This document shows, piece by piece, positions 7,387 to 15,718 of a stretch of DNA of 64,000 nucleotides. The stretch covers positions 1-64,000 of the forward strand of contig NZ_QPLK01000001.1 in the NCBI RefSeq assembly GCF_003340565.1. The letters run 5' to 3'. The translations under genes were made by a program, and so were the position numbers. Every line of letters starts with the position of its first letter. The stretch's first letter is position 1. This DNA comes from Rhodovulum sp. 12E13 (GTDB taxonomy: Bacteria; Pseudomonadota; Alphaproteobacteria; Rhodobacterales; Rhodobacteraceae). Below the pieces are notes generated by a model that made no database searches, was not told the DNA's origin, and saw nothing but the letters and a program-made list of their open reading frames with translations.

Positions 7387-9744
7387 ATGACGAGCACCGC
7401 AGAGACCAACATCGCCCGCACCATTGCCGCAGAGATCGCGGCGGCGCCCGCGCAGGTCGCGGCTGCCGTCGCGCTGCTCGACGAGGGTGCGACGGTGCCC
7501 TTCGTCGCGCGCTATCGCAAGGAGGCGACCGGCGGTCTCGACGACACGCAGCTTCGCGTGCTGGCCGACCGTCTGGCCTACCTGCGGGAGATGGAGGCGC
7601 GGCGCGAGACGATCCTTTCCTCGATCCGCGAGCAGGGAAAGCTGACCGACGAGCTCTCCCGTGCCATCGCCGGGGCCGAGACGAAGGCGGCGCTCGAAGA
7701 CATCTACCTGCCTTACAAGCCCAAGCGCCGCACCAAGGCGATGATCGCCCGCGAGAACGGGCTCGAGCCGCTGCTGCGCGCCATCCAAGCCGATCGGGCG
7801 GCCGAGCCCGCGGCACTGGCCGAGGGGTATGTGTCGGAGGCCGTGCCCACGGCGAAGGAGGCGCTGACCGGCGCGCGCGACATCCTCGCCGAGGAACTGG
7901 CCGAGAATGCGGGGCTGCTGGGGCGGCTGCGCGCCTTCATGCAGGCCGAGGCGGTTGTCACGGCGACCGTCGTGCCCGGCAAGGAGGAGGCCGGCGCCAA
8001 GTTCTCCGACTATTTCGACCACCGCGAGGCATGGGCGACGATTCCTTCGCACCGGGCGCTCGCCATCCTGCGCGCCTCGAAGGAAGAGGTGGTGACGGTG
8101 GGCATCGTGCCGCCCGACGAGGCTGGAACGGCGCGCGCGGTGGGCATGATCGCGGCCGAGATCGGTACCGGGGGCGACGCGCCCGGCGACCGCTGGCTGC
8201 GCGAGGCCGCCGCCTGGACCTGGCGGGTGAAGCTGTCGCTTGCCATGTACATGGATCTCATGGGCGAGATGCGCCGCCGCGCCCACGAAGAGGCCATCGC
8301 CGTCTTCGCCCGGAACCTCAAGGATCTGCTGCTCGCCGCGCCGGCCGGCCCGCGCCCCACGCTCGGCCTCGACCCCGGCATCCGCACCGGGGTCAAGGCG
8401 GCGGTGGTCGACGCCACCGGCAAGGTGATCGAAACCGCCACGCTCTACCCCTTCAAGCCGCGGCAGGACGTGCGCGGCGCCGAGGCCGCGGTGCTCGACA
8501 TGGTGCGCCGGCACGGGGTGGAACTGATCGCCATCGGCAACGGCACCGCCAGCCGCGAGACCGAGCGTTTCGTCGCCGACACGCTGCGGCTGTTGCCCGA
8601 GGGCATGTCGCGGCCCGTCAAGGTGATCGTCTCCGAGGCGGGCGCGTCGGTCTATTCCGCCTCCGAACTCGCGGCGCGCGAGTTTCCCGATCTCGACGTG
8701 TCGCTGCGCGGCGCCGTCTCGATCGCCCGCCGCCTGCAGGATCCGCTGGCGGAGCTGGTCAAGATCGAGCCGCAGTCGATCGGCGTCGGACAGTATCAGC
8801 ACGACGTCGACCAGCGGCGTCTGGCGCAGGCGCTCGAGGCCGTGGTCGAGGATGCGGTGAACGCCGTCGGCGTCGATCTCAACACCGCGTCGGCCGCGCT
8901 GCTCTCGCACGTCGCCGGCCTGTCGCCGCGGCTGGCCGAGGCGGTTGTCGCCCACCGCGACGCGCACGGCGCCTTCCCCACGCGCAAGGCCCTGCTCAAG
9001 GTCGCGGGCCTCGGGCCCAAGGCCTTCGAGCAGGCGGCGGGCTTCCTGCGGATCACCGGCGGAGACGAGCCGCTCGACGCCTCCGCCGTCCACCCCGAGG
9101 CCTACGGCCTCGCCCGGCGGATCGTGGCCGCCTGCGGGCGCGACCTGCGCGAGATCATGGGCGACGGCGCGGCGCTGCGGGGGCTGCGCGCGGGGGACTT
9201 CGTCGACGACAAGTTCGGTCTGCCCACCGTGCGCGACATCCTCGCCGAGCTGGAAAAGCCGGGCCGCGACCCGCGCCCCAGCTTCAAGACCGCTGCCTTT
9301 GCCGACGGCGTGGAAGAGATCGGCGACCTGAAGCCGGGGATGCTGCTCGAAGGCACGGTGACCAACGTCGCGGCCTTCGGCGCCTTCGTCGATATCGGCG
9401 TGCACCAGGACGGGCTGGTGCATGTCAGCCAGCTCGCCGACCGGTTCGTGAAGGACCCGCACGAGGTGGTGAAGGCGGGCGACGTGGTGAAGGTGCGCGT
9501 GCTCGAGATCGACATCGCCCGCAAGCGCATCGGCCTGTCCATGCGGAGCCAGGCCGAGGCCGGCGCGCGAAAGCGCGATGGCGGCCGCGGCGAGACACGC
9601 GATGGGGCGCGCGACAAGGGCCGCGGCAAGGCAGGGCCGGGCCGGGGTGGGCCAGGCAAGGGCGGAGGCACGCCACGCGCGGCAGAGGAGGCGCAAGGTG
9701 CGTTCGGCGCCGCCCTGCGTGACGCCCTCAAGGGAAAGGACTGA
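7387..9744 (+). CDS. tex: Tex family RNA-binding transcriptional accessory protein
   Basis: Highly conserved nucleic-acid-binding protein acting with the transcription machinery. At 785 aa it has the normal Tex length. Order of domains: N-terminal Tex helical region (about 1-330, with YRKEATGGLDD near residue 40 and DIYLPYKPKRRTK near 108), a YqgF/RNase H-like domain beginning LGLDPGIRTGVK, helix-hairpin-helix repeats (ALLSHVAGLSPRLAEAVV, LLKVAGLGPKAFEQAAGFLRI), then a C-terminal S1 domain (GMLLEGTVTNVAAFGAFVDIGVHQDGLVH split across two strands). A Lys/Gly/Arg-rich tail of about 60 residues ends the protein. The ATG at 7387 is chosen because GGAGG ends 4 nt before it; the in-frame ATG 33 nt upstream lacks a site. 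Confidence 0.97.
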   Translation: MTSTAETNIARTIAAEIAAAPAQVAAAVALLDEGATVPFVARYRKEATGGLDDTQLRVLADRLAYLREMEARRETILSSIREQGKLTDELSRAIAGAETKAALEDIYLPYKPKRRTKAMIARENGLEPLLRAIQADRAAEPAALAEGYVSEAVPTAKEALTGARDILAEELAENAGLLGRLRAFMQAEAVVTATVVPGKEEAGAKFSDYFDHREAWATIPSHRALAILRASKEEVVTVGIVPPDEAGTARAVGMIAAEIGTGGDAPGDRWLREAAAWTWRVKLSLAMYMDLMGEMRRRAHEEAIAVFARNLKDLLLAAPAGPRPTLGLDPGIRTGVKAAVVDATGKVIETATLYPFKPRQDVRGAEAAVLDMVRRHGVELIAIGNGTASRETERFVADTLRLLPEGMSRPVKVIVSEAGASVYSASELAAREFPDLDVSLRGAVSIARRLQDPLAELVKIEPQSIGVGQYQHDVDQRRLAQALEAVVEDAVNAVGVDLNTASAALLSHVAGLSPRLAEAVVAHRDAHGAFPTRKALLKVAGLGPKAFEQAAGFLRITGGDEPLDASAVHPEAYGLARRIVAACGRDLREIMGDGAALRGLRAGDFVDDKFGLPTVRDILAELEKPGRDPRPSFKTAAFADGVEEIGDLKPGMLLEGTVTNVAAFGAFVDIGVHQDGLVHVSQLADRFVKDPHEVVKAGDVVKVRVLEIDIARKRIGLSMRSQAEAGARKRDGGRGETRDGARDKGRGKAGPGRGGPGKGGGTPRAAEEAQGAFGAALRDALKGKD

Positions 9745-9832
9745 CGGCAGCGATCGTCTCGTCGGCGGCCCCGGCCCGCGTCGCGCGGCCCCGGCCGATT
9801 CGCACGTGCGGCGGCCACATGGCAGTCCGTGT

Positions 9833-9850
9833 CCGCGCGCTTGCGCGCGG
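9833..9850. terminator. GC hairpin between convergent tex and small membrane-protein gene
   Basis: CCGCGCGC-TT-GCGCGCGG makes an 8-bp perfect stem with a 2-nt loop, 88 nt past the tex stop and 7 nt beyond the end of the convergent small gene. There is no T-tract on either side. It may act as a bidirectional or factor-assisted 3' end. Confidence 0.4.
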
Positions 9851-9856
9851 GCCGGC

Positions 9857-10048
9857 TCAGGTCTCGTCGTCCCTGTAGGTAATGAGCAGCATCCAGGCGA
9901 GGTAGCCGCCGATCGCGGCAAAAATGATGGCCCAGCCGGAATTGCCGAGGCTCGCTTCCACCCCCGCCCAGCCGAAACTGACCACGACAAGCGCGACGCG
10001 CCGCCACTTGGGCCGGAAGAACGGGTGAGACGGGTCGAGCAGCTTCAT
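9857..10048 (-). CDS. Small membrane protein of unknown function
   Basis: A 63-residue protein, MKLLDPSHPFFRPKWRR followed by two hydrophobic helices separated by a short SLGNSG turn, ending in charged YRDDET. The layout (basic N-terminus, two membrane spans, acidic tail) is characteristic of short conserved rhodobacterial membrane proteins, from memory of such genomes. Its ATG overlaps the stop of an upstream reading frame (ATGA), suggesting translational coupling. Function is not known. Confidence 0.7.
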   Translation of the reverse strand: MKLLDPSHPFFRPKWRRVALVVVSFGWAGVEASLGNSGWAIIFAAIGGYLAWMLLITYRDDET

Positions 10049-10266
10049 CGGAGCACCCGCCGCGCTGCCCGACCGGCGCGCGCGCGGGCAAAGGCGGCGG
10101 CCAACCGGAGCGCGGGCCGCAGGGCGGCCACGCCAAGGCGCGGCACGGCGTGGATGCGCCCGGCGCGCGCCATCTGCCGCGCGCCCGCCACCGCGGGGTC
10201 GCCGCCCCCGGACACGCGGCCGGTGTCGGCCAGGAGTATCGTCTTCGGGCCGGTGCCCGCCATCAA
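10045..10266 (-). CDS. Doubtful small reading frame upstream of the membrane protein
   Basis: This reading frame encodes about 72 residues, beginning MAGTGPKTILLADTGRVSGG and ending in an Arg/Ala-rich tail. It starts at TTG 10266 or the adjacent ATG 10263, with GGGAGG about 14-17 nt upstream, which is too far to be a good site. It ends in an ATGA overlap with the downstream small gene, the best argument that it is real. In the same frame it is preceded by a TAG (10315-10317) that closes another protein-like stretch (PRFCLALEVPAHFTADAR). It may therefore be the tail of a broken gene. No family recognised. Confidence 0.35.
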   Translation of the reverse strand: MMAGTGPKTILLADTGRVSGGGDPAVAGARQMARAGRIHAVPRLGVAALRPALRLAAAFARARAGRAARRVLR

Positions 10267-10703
10267 CCGGTCGATCTCGGCCTCCCTTTCGGCAACCGTG
10301 CCCGCCGGGTGATCCTAGCAGAGCGTGCTGCGCGCGTCGGCAGTGAAGTGCGCCGGCACCTCGAGGGCAAGGCAGAAGCGCGGCCAGGCTTCCTCGCGGC
10401 AGCGACCTGCAGCGGACCGCCCCGGTGCGATTGCCATGCACGGCCTTCGATGTCGCGCAGGGCCCGCGCGGCGCCGAGAGCGCAGGCGGCCCCAGGGGCA
10501 TCCGGCGCTGCGTCTGCAACAGCGACAGGCGCATCGCCCTGCGAGCCTGGCGCGGCATCGGCCGCGCTGTCGTCGATGTCGATCATCACGGCCGCGATCC
10601 CGACATCTGTTTCGTGTCGCGTCGCCATTCTGCTCCCGCTCGCTGCCGTGGCAGACGATGCGATTTGCCAAGGCGCGCCGGCTTGCCCGGCAAGGCCCGG
10701 ACG
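10267..10703. other. 437-bp stretch with no confident gene; possibly decayed coding sequence
   Basis: Two minus-strand frames show protein-like composition in different halves. One has IDIDDSAADAAPGSQGDAP (about 10500-10600) and the other has PRFCLALEVPAHFTADAR (about 10320-10380). Neither is coding-like over its full length and neither has a good ribosome site. The pattern is what a frameshifted remnant would give, but it could also be chance in GC-rich DNA. No RNA gene or repeat was seen here. Confidence 0.35.
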
Positions 10704-11747
10704 TCAGACACGCAGGCCGTCCGCGTCGAAGAAATGCACCGGCCCGTCGAACGCGAGGCCGACGCGCACCCCCGGCCGCAGGTCGGTGCCGCCCCCGAGG
10801 CGCGCGGTGATCCGGCCGAGTGGCCCTGCCTCCACGATGACGAACGTGTCGGCGCCGAGGAATTCTACAAGATCGACCTCGCCGTCGCAGGCGCCCTCAC
10901 CCTCGGCCACGAGGCGCACATGCTCGGGCCGCACGCCCACATGCGCCGCCGCGCCGGGGCGGTCGAAGGCGCCGCCGCGCCCGCCCTCGAGCAGGTAGCG
11001 GCCTCCCTCTGTGCGGCAGGGCATCACGTTCATCCGGGGCGATCCGATGAACTGCGCGACGAAGAGATTGGCCGGCCGGTCGTACAGCTCGCGCGGGCTG
11101 CCGACCTGCGCAATCCGGCCGAAGTCGAGGACCACGATGCGGTCGGCCAGCGTCATCGCCTCGACCTGGTCGTGGGTGACGTAGATCATCGTCCGGGTCA
11201 GCGACTGGTGCAGCTTGGCGATCTCGTAGCGCATCTCGACGCGCAGGGCCGCGTCGAGGTTCGACAGCGGCTCGTCGAAGAGGAAGGCGGTCGGGTCGCG
11301 CACGATCGAGCGGCCGATCGCCACCCGCTGCCGCTGCCCGCCCGACAGCGCCTTTGGCCGCCGGTCGAGATAGTCGCCCAGCTTGAGGATGCGCGCGGCC
11401 TCGAGGACCTTCTCGTCGATCTCGGCCCTGGGCCGCCCGGCGGTCTTGAGCGCGAAGCCCATGTTCTCGCGCACGCTCATGTGCGGGTAGAGCGCGTAGG
11501 ACTGGAACACCATCGTCAACCCGCGCTTCGACGGCGGGTCGGCTGTCACGTCGCGGCCGTCGATGGTCAGCCGGCCGCGGCTGATCTCCTCGAGCCCGCC
11601 GATCATGCGCAGCAGGGTCGATTTCCCGCAGCCCGAGGGGCCGACGAAGATGACGAATTCGCCGTCGCCGATCTCGAGGTCGACGCCCTTGATCACCTGC
11701 ACGTCGCCGAACCACTTCTCGACGCCCTCGAGCCGGATCGCCCCCAT
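10704..11747 (-). CDS. Sugar ABC transporter ATP-binding protein (MalK/UgpC/MsmX type)
   Basis: ATPase of a CUT1 carbohydrate importer, 347 aa. The N-terminal nucleotide-binding domain has Walker [12 protein letters not shown]-loop [10 protein letters not shown], signature [13 protein letters not shown], Walker [13 protein letters not shown] and H-loop VTHDQ. The remaining roughly 115 residues form the MalK-type OB regulatory domain ([10 protein letters not shown]). The ATG at 11747 is preferred because GAGGGGGG lies 7 nt upstream; a GTG at 11753 would overlap the preceding stop codon (GTGA) but sits too close to that site. Last gene of the LacI-SBP-permease-permease-hydrolase-ATPase operon. 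Confidence 0.95.
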   Translation of the reverse strand: MGAIRLEGVEKWFGDVQVIKGVDLEIGDGEFVIFVGPSGCGKSTLLRMIGGLEEISRGRLTIDGRDVTADPPSKRGLTMVFQSYALYPHMSVRENMGFALKTAGRPRAEIDEKVLEAARILKLGDYLDRRPKALSGGQRQRVAIGRSIVRDPTAFLFDEPLSNLDAALRVEMRYEIAKLHQSLTRTMIYVTHDQVEAMTLADRIVVLDFGRIAQVGSPRELYDRPANLFVAQFIGSPRMNVMPCRTEGGRYLLEGGRGGAFDRPGAAAHVGVRPEHVRLVAEGEGACDGEVDLVEFLGADTFVIVEAGPLGRITARLGGGTDLRPGVRVGLAFDGPVHFFDADGLRV

Positions 11748-11749
11748 GC

Positions 11750-13021
11750 TCACGCCCCCCTCGCGCGGGGCGAGGCCCATGCGAGCCAGACCGCCGCCGT
11801 CCAGGTAAAGGTGCCGCCGCCGGCGGGCGCGCCCGTCAGAGGGTCGAAATACTCCGCGAAGGCGTGCTCGGCGATCAGTTGCGCGGTGCGGCGGCGAAGC
11901 GCCTGCGCCTGCGCGGCATGGCCCATTTCGGCCAGCCCCAGCCCGATCAGCGCGTTCATGATCGCCCAGGTCGGCCCCCGCCAGTAGCGGCGCGCGTCGA
12001 ACCTTGGATCCGCGGGGTCGAGGCTGGCCACAGGGTAGGGCACGCGGCCGAGCATCCCGTCGAACTTGGCCAGCATCCGCTCGTCGTCGACGCCGCCCAG
12101 CCAGCAGAGATACGAGGCGTTGGTCAGCGCGCCGGCGAAGGCGCCGGTGCCGAGGTCGCGCCCGTCATAGGCACCGATGGCGGGGTTCCACAGGCTTTCG
12201 GCGCCGCGCTCCAGCGTGCCGATCCACTCCCCGATCTCGGCCACGTCGCGCCCCAGGCCCCGGCCGAGGGCCGCGAGGTCGCGGCAGGCGCCCATCAGGA
12301 TGAAGGTCATGCCGGGATCGGCCACGCGAAAGGGCGCGCCCTCCGCCATGGCGGCCTCGTCCCAGCCCAGCCGCCGTCCCCGCTCGACCAGCCAGATGTA
12401 GCGGTCGTAATCGGCCCTGGTGGGCCGCATCGAGGCATCGACATGGGCGGTGTCGCGGCGGGTGTAGGGCTGCACGCCCGCGGGCTCGATGGCGGCCATC
12501 GCCCCGTCCCAGTCGGGGGCGTTGTCGCGGCCCGCCTCCCAGGGATGGGTGACGAAGATCGCGCCGCCCTCGCAGCGCCACTCCATGAACCAGCGGTGCC
12601 ACGCGAGCAGCGGCTCGAAGAGCGCCTCTGCCTCGGGGCGCCCGCGGTCCTTCTCCCACAAGCGCCGCACGAAGCTCGCGGCGACCGGCGGCTGGGTGAT
12701 GCCGGACGAGGGCAGGGGGCCGCGCCCCGCCGTCCCCCACACGTCCGGCCCGGGAAAATAGCCGGGGTCGGGCCTGTGGAACAGGATGTGCGGCACCATC
12801 CCGTTCGGCCACTGGCCCGAGAACAGCCGCTCCACCTCCTGCCAGGCGCGGTCGAGATCGAACGCGGCGAAGCCCCAGGCCGCGACCATCGAATCCCAGT
12901 TCCACTGGTAGGGATAGAGGCCGTCGGTCGGCACGGTGTAGCCGCCCCGGTCGTTCAGGAGCAGGATCTCGCGGGCGCGCGCGTCGAGCGCCTGCACGTC
13001 GTTCAGGTCGCATTCGGTCAT
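11750..13021 (-). CDS. GH63-type glycoside hydrolase (mannosyl-/glucosylglycerate hydrolase-like)
   Basis: A 423-aa (alpha/alpha)6-barrel hydrolase without signal peptide, hence cytoplasmic. It carries the family landmarks [15 protein letters not shown] (about 37-51), [12 protein letters not shown] (about 71-82), [15 protein letters not shown] (about 158-172, where Asp166 matches the proposed catalytic acid of the MGH/GH63 group), [14 protein letters not shown], and a C-terminal [18 protein letters not shown]. Closest characterised relatives, from memory, hydrolyse mannosylglycerate or glucosylglycerate. Embedded in a sugar ABC operon, it probably splits the imported glycoside. Substrate identity is inferred; glucosylglycerol or another alpha-glucoside is also possible. 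Confidence 0.85.
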   Translation of the reverse strand: MTECDLNDVQALDARAREILLLNDRGGYTVPTDGLYPYQWNWDSMVAAWGFAAFDLDRAWQEVERLFSGQWPNGMVPHILFHRPDPGYFPGPDVWGTAGRGPLPSSGITQPPVAASFVRRLWEKDRGRPEAEALFEPLLAWHRWFMEWRCEGGAIFVTHPWEAGRDNAPDWDGAMAAIEPAGVQPYTRRDTAHVDASMRPTRADYDRYIWLVERGRRLGWDEAAMAEGAPFRVADPGMTFILMGACRDLAALGRGLGRDVAEIGEWIGTLERGAESLWNPAIGAYDGRDLGTGAFAGALTNASYLCWLGGVDDERMLAKFDGMLGRVPYPVASLDPADPRFDARRYWRGPTWAIMNALIGLGLAEMGHAAQAQALRRRTAQLIAEHAFAEYFDPLTGAPAGGGTFTWTAAVWLAWASPRARGA

Positions 13022-13046
13022 GGTCGGTTCCGTCTGTCGGGGGGCC

Positions 13047-14249
13047 TCATCCCTTCACGCTCCCCGCCGTCAGGCCCTTCGTCATGAACCGCTCGAGCGC
13101 GAGGAAGACGACCATGATGGGCACGGTGGCGACGACCGCGCCCGCCATCAGGTTCTGCCGGGGCACCTCGGAGCTGTCGAGCGCGGCGACGCCCCGCGTG
13201 AGAGTGAAGATCGAGGGATCGTCGAGCAGCATGAAGGCGAGCAGGAACTCGTTCCACGCGATCATGAACACGTAGAGCGAGACGGAGGCGAGCGCGGGCA
13301 GCGACAGGGGCAGCGTGATCTTCCAGATCACCTGCAGGCGGCTCAGCCCGTCCATCAGGCCGGCCTCCTCGACCTCGGCCGGCAGGCCCCGGAAATAGCC
13401 CTGCAGCATGTAGAGCGCGACCGGGATGGTCGTGACCGGGTAGATCATCACCAGCCCGAGGATCGTGTTGCGCAGCCCCGTCATCGAGAAGGCGATGTAG
13501 ATCGGCAGCGCCAGCACGATCATCGGCACCATGTAGATCAGCAGGATCGAGCGCGAGAACGCCGCGCGCCCCCTGAACCGCAGCCGCGCCACCGCGTAGG
13601 CGCCGGGGATCGAGAACAGCAGCGTCAGGATCACCGTCAGGAGCGAGACGTAGGTCGACGTCCAGAGGTAGGTGCCGAAGTTGAAGTCGCGGAACAGCTC
13701 CCCATAGGCGCGGAACAGCGCCCAGCCCCGCGAGATGTCGATCGAGAAGTCGAGGGGGTTGGCCAGCAGCTCCGCCTGGTTCTTCAGGCTGGTCATCACC
13801 ATGACGTAGAAGGGGATCAGCACGATCGCGACGAAGAAGATCGTGCCGACGCCGGTCAGCAGGCGGATGAGCGCGGCCTCGACCTCGTGCCGTGTCAGCG
13901 CGCCGGGGGCGAGGCCCCGCGTCATGCGCAGCGTGCCGGCGAGGGCGACGCCGGCGGTGGCGGCATGGCCCGCGAAAGCCGCCCACGGCGCGGCCGCGCC
14001 CGTCTGCAGCGGCCCGAGCCCGGCGATGCCGGCGCCCGCCATCAGCGCGGCGGCCACGGCGGCCGGCCCGCGCCCGTGAAGGGCGGCCGCGCCCAGCGCC
14101 GCGCCCCAGGCCAGCGACCACAGGCCCGAGGGGCGGAAGGCGCCTCCCGTGGCGAAGGCGAGCGTCACCGCGACGGTCAGCGCGATGACCCATGTCCAGA
14201 CCACCCCGATGCCCGGCGCGGCCACGTATCCCCGACGGATCAGGCCCAT
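13047..14249 (-). CDS. Carbohydrate ABC transporter permease (MalG-like) with long N-terminal extension
   Basis: Inner-membrane subunit of the CUT1 importer. Residues from about 125 on are a normal MalG-type permease, with six helices, an AYAVARLRF segment, and the EAA loop VEEAGLMDGLSRLQVIWKI that docks onto the ATPase. The protein is 400 aa, whereas MalG homologues are about 280. The extra N-terminal 120 residues contain three to four Ala/Gly-rich hydrophobic segments (VVWTWVIALTVAVTLAFA and others) not part of the usual fold. The extension is open, in frame and coding-like, so I take the ATG at 14249. A start near residue 125 cannot be wholly excluded. Confidence 0.88.
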   Translation of the reverse strand: MGLIRRGYVAAPGIGVVWTWVIALTVAVTLAFATGGAFRPSGLWSLAWGAALGAAALHGRGPAAVAAALMAGAGIAGLGPLQTGAAAPWAAFAGHAATAGVALAGTLRMTRGLAPGALTRHEVEAALIRLLTGVGTIFFVAIVLIPFYVMVMTSLKNQAELLANPLDFSIDISRGWALFRAYGELFRDFNFGTYLWTSTYVSLLTVILTLLFSIPGAYAVARLRFRGRAAFSRSILLIYMVPMIVLALPIYIAFSMTGLRNTILGLVMIYPVTTIPVALYMLQGYFRGLPAEVEEAGLMDGLSRLQVIWKITLPLSLPALASVSLYVFMIAWNEFLLAFMLLDDPSIFTLTRGVAALDSSEVPRQNLMAGAVVATVPIMVVFLALERFMTKGLTAGSVKG

Positions 14250-14263
14250 GCCGCGCCCCCGTC

Positions 14264-14340
14264 TTCTTCTTGCTCCAAATATCCCGGGGGAGTCGCCGCG
14301 GTACGCGGCGACGGGGGCGGCGCCCCCGCCGTCGGAGCCG
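14264..14340 (-). repeat. Intergenic hairpin repeat of rhodobacterial type
   Basis: Between the two permease genes, the minus strand shows GGGATATTTGGAGCAAGAAG preceded by two perfect hairpins. These are GTCGCCGCG-gta-CGCGGCGAC (14292-14312) and GGGGGC-ggc-GCCCCC (14313-14327). I associate this arrangement (G-rich hairpins, then a TATTTGGAGCAAGAAGAAG-like tail) with dispersed intergenic elements in Rhodobacteraceae; that link is from memory. In place it may tune or stabilise the mRNA between permease genes. Confidence 0.55.
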
Positions 14341-14352
14341 CCGGGCGGGCGC

Positions 14353-15660
14353 TCACAGCCCTTCCTCCCGGCTGATGTAGCGGAAGAACAGAACCGAGAA
14401 GAGCAGCAGGCACAGGAAGATCACCACCGCCACGGCCGCCCCGGCGCCGATGTTCGACACCGCGAAGGCCTGCTCGTAGACGTTGACGGTCAGCGTGCGG
14501 GTGCCCGCGTTGCCGCCCGTCAGCAGGAAGATGTCGTCGAACTTGTTGAAGGTCCAGATGAAGCGCAGCAGGAACAGAACCGTCAGGATGCCCATCAGCT
14601 GCGGCAGCGACAGATACCAGAATTTCTGGAAGGGCGAGGCGCCGTCCATGTCGGCGGCCTCGTAGATGTCGTCGGGCAACGACTGCATCCGGGCTAGGAT
14701 GAACAGGAAGCAGAGCGGAAAGTAGCTCCACATCGCGAAGACGGTGACCATGATCAGCGCGAAGGGGCGCTGACCGAAGAAGTTGATCGCCTCGGCCGTC
14801 ACGCCCATCTGGATCAGCAGCGCGTTGACCGAGCCCGAGAAGGGGTCGAACAGGATCACCCAGGTGAAGGCCACCGCGATGATCGGCGCCACGTAGGGAA
14901 ACAGGAAGAGCCCCCGCAGCAGGCCCTGCCCCCGCACGTCGCGGTCGAGCAGCAGCGCGGCGAAGAGGCCGAGCACGATGGCGCCGATCGTGCCGAAGAA
15001 GGTGTAGAACAGCGTGATGCCGAGCGTCCGCCAGAATTCGCCGCCGTCGAAGACGCGGGCGAAGTTGTCGAGCGTGAAGTCGAGATTGGTCAGCACGTTG
15101 TCGGCGGTGCCCGTCAGGCGCGGTGCGCTCGCCGCGACGTCGCCGCCGTCGAGATAGGCCGCGCCCACGGTCACTGGGATCTCGACCGTCGCGCGCCAGC
15201 CGCCCTCGACGGTGCCGAAGTCGCAGGTGAGGCGCACGCCCTCCAGGGTGCAGGGCTCGGGCACGGGGCCGGCGACCTCCAGCCCGGGGGGCAGCGTGTC
15301 GGTTAGCATGACGCCGCGGATCTCGGCATCCTGGCTCGAGTTGCGCAGGCGATAGCGGATCTCGGCCGCGTCGCCCGGCGCCTCGGGCCGGCCGCGCAGA
15401 TCCTCGCGCATCACCACCTCGGGCGGGCGCAGGTCGGCCAGGCCCACCGGCTTGAACGAGATCCAGAACACGGCGAGCAGCGGCAGCACCACCACCATCG
15501 CCACGATGAACAGCGTGGGAAACAGCATCCCCCAGGCCAGTCGCGCCTCGCGCCGCGCGAGCGGGCCGGTGCCCGCGGGCGGCACGGGTGCGGCGACGGC
15601 GGCCGCGTAGCGGTCGGCCCCGCTCGGTGGCGCGTCGCCGTCGGGGATCGTGTCGGTCAT
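14353..15660 (-). CDS. Carbohydrate ABC transporter permease (MalF-like) with inserted periplasmic DUF11-like domain
   Basis: Inner-membrane subunit, 435 aa. A first membrane helix (about 42-65) is followed by a periplasmic insert of roughly 120 residues (about 75-190). The insert contains beta-rich motifs IRYRLRNSSQDAEIRGVMLTDTLPPGLE (read as two strands) and GTVEGGWRATVEIPVTV, strongly reminiscent of DUF11/conserved-repeat immunoglobulin-like domains. The remaining helices and the EAA loop YEAADMDGASPFQKFWYL form the standard permease. E. coli MalF also has a large P2 loop at this topological point, but of different sequence. It pairs with the MalG-like protein encoded next. Confidence 0.92.
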   Translation of the reverse strand: MTDTIPDGDAPPSGADRYAAAVAAPVPPAGTGPLARREARLAWGMLFPTLFIVAMVVVLPLLAVFWISFKPVGLADLRPPEVVMREDLRGRPEAPGDAAEIRYRLRNSSQDAEIRGVMLTDTLPPGLEVAGPVPEPCTLEGVRLTCDFGTVEGGWRATVEIPVTVGAAYLDGGDVAASAPRLTGTADNVLTNLDFTLDNFARVFDGGEFWRTLGITLFYTFFGTIGAIVLGLFAALLLDRDVRGQGLLRGLFLFPYVAPIIAVAFTWVILFDPFSGSVNALLIQMGVTAEAINFFGQRPFALIMVTVFAMWSYFPLCFLFILARMQSLPDDIYEAADMDGASPFQKFWYLSLPQLMGILTVLFLLRFIWTFNKFDDIFLLTGGNAGTRTLTVNVYEQAFAVSNIGAGAAVAVVIFLCLLLFSVLFFRYISREEGL

Positions 15661-15680
15661 GGCCCGCCCTCCGGCCGGAC

Positions 15681-15710
15681 GGGGCGCGGCGGGCTGCGCC
15701 GCCGCGCCCC
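15681..15710 (-). promoter_or_regulatory. Stem-loop between binding-protein and permease genes
   Basis: GGGGCGCGGCG and CGCCGCGCCCC form an 11-bp perfect stem with an 8-nt loop, placed just after the binding-protein stop and before the first permease start. In ABC operons such hairpins commonly protect the upstream segment of mRNA, giving more binding protein than permease. No T-run follows, so complete termination is unlikely. Confidence 0.5.
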
Positions 15711-15718
15711 ACGCGGCG

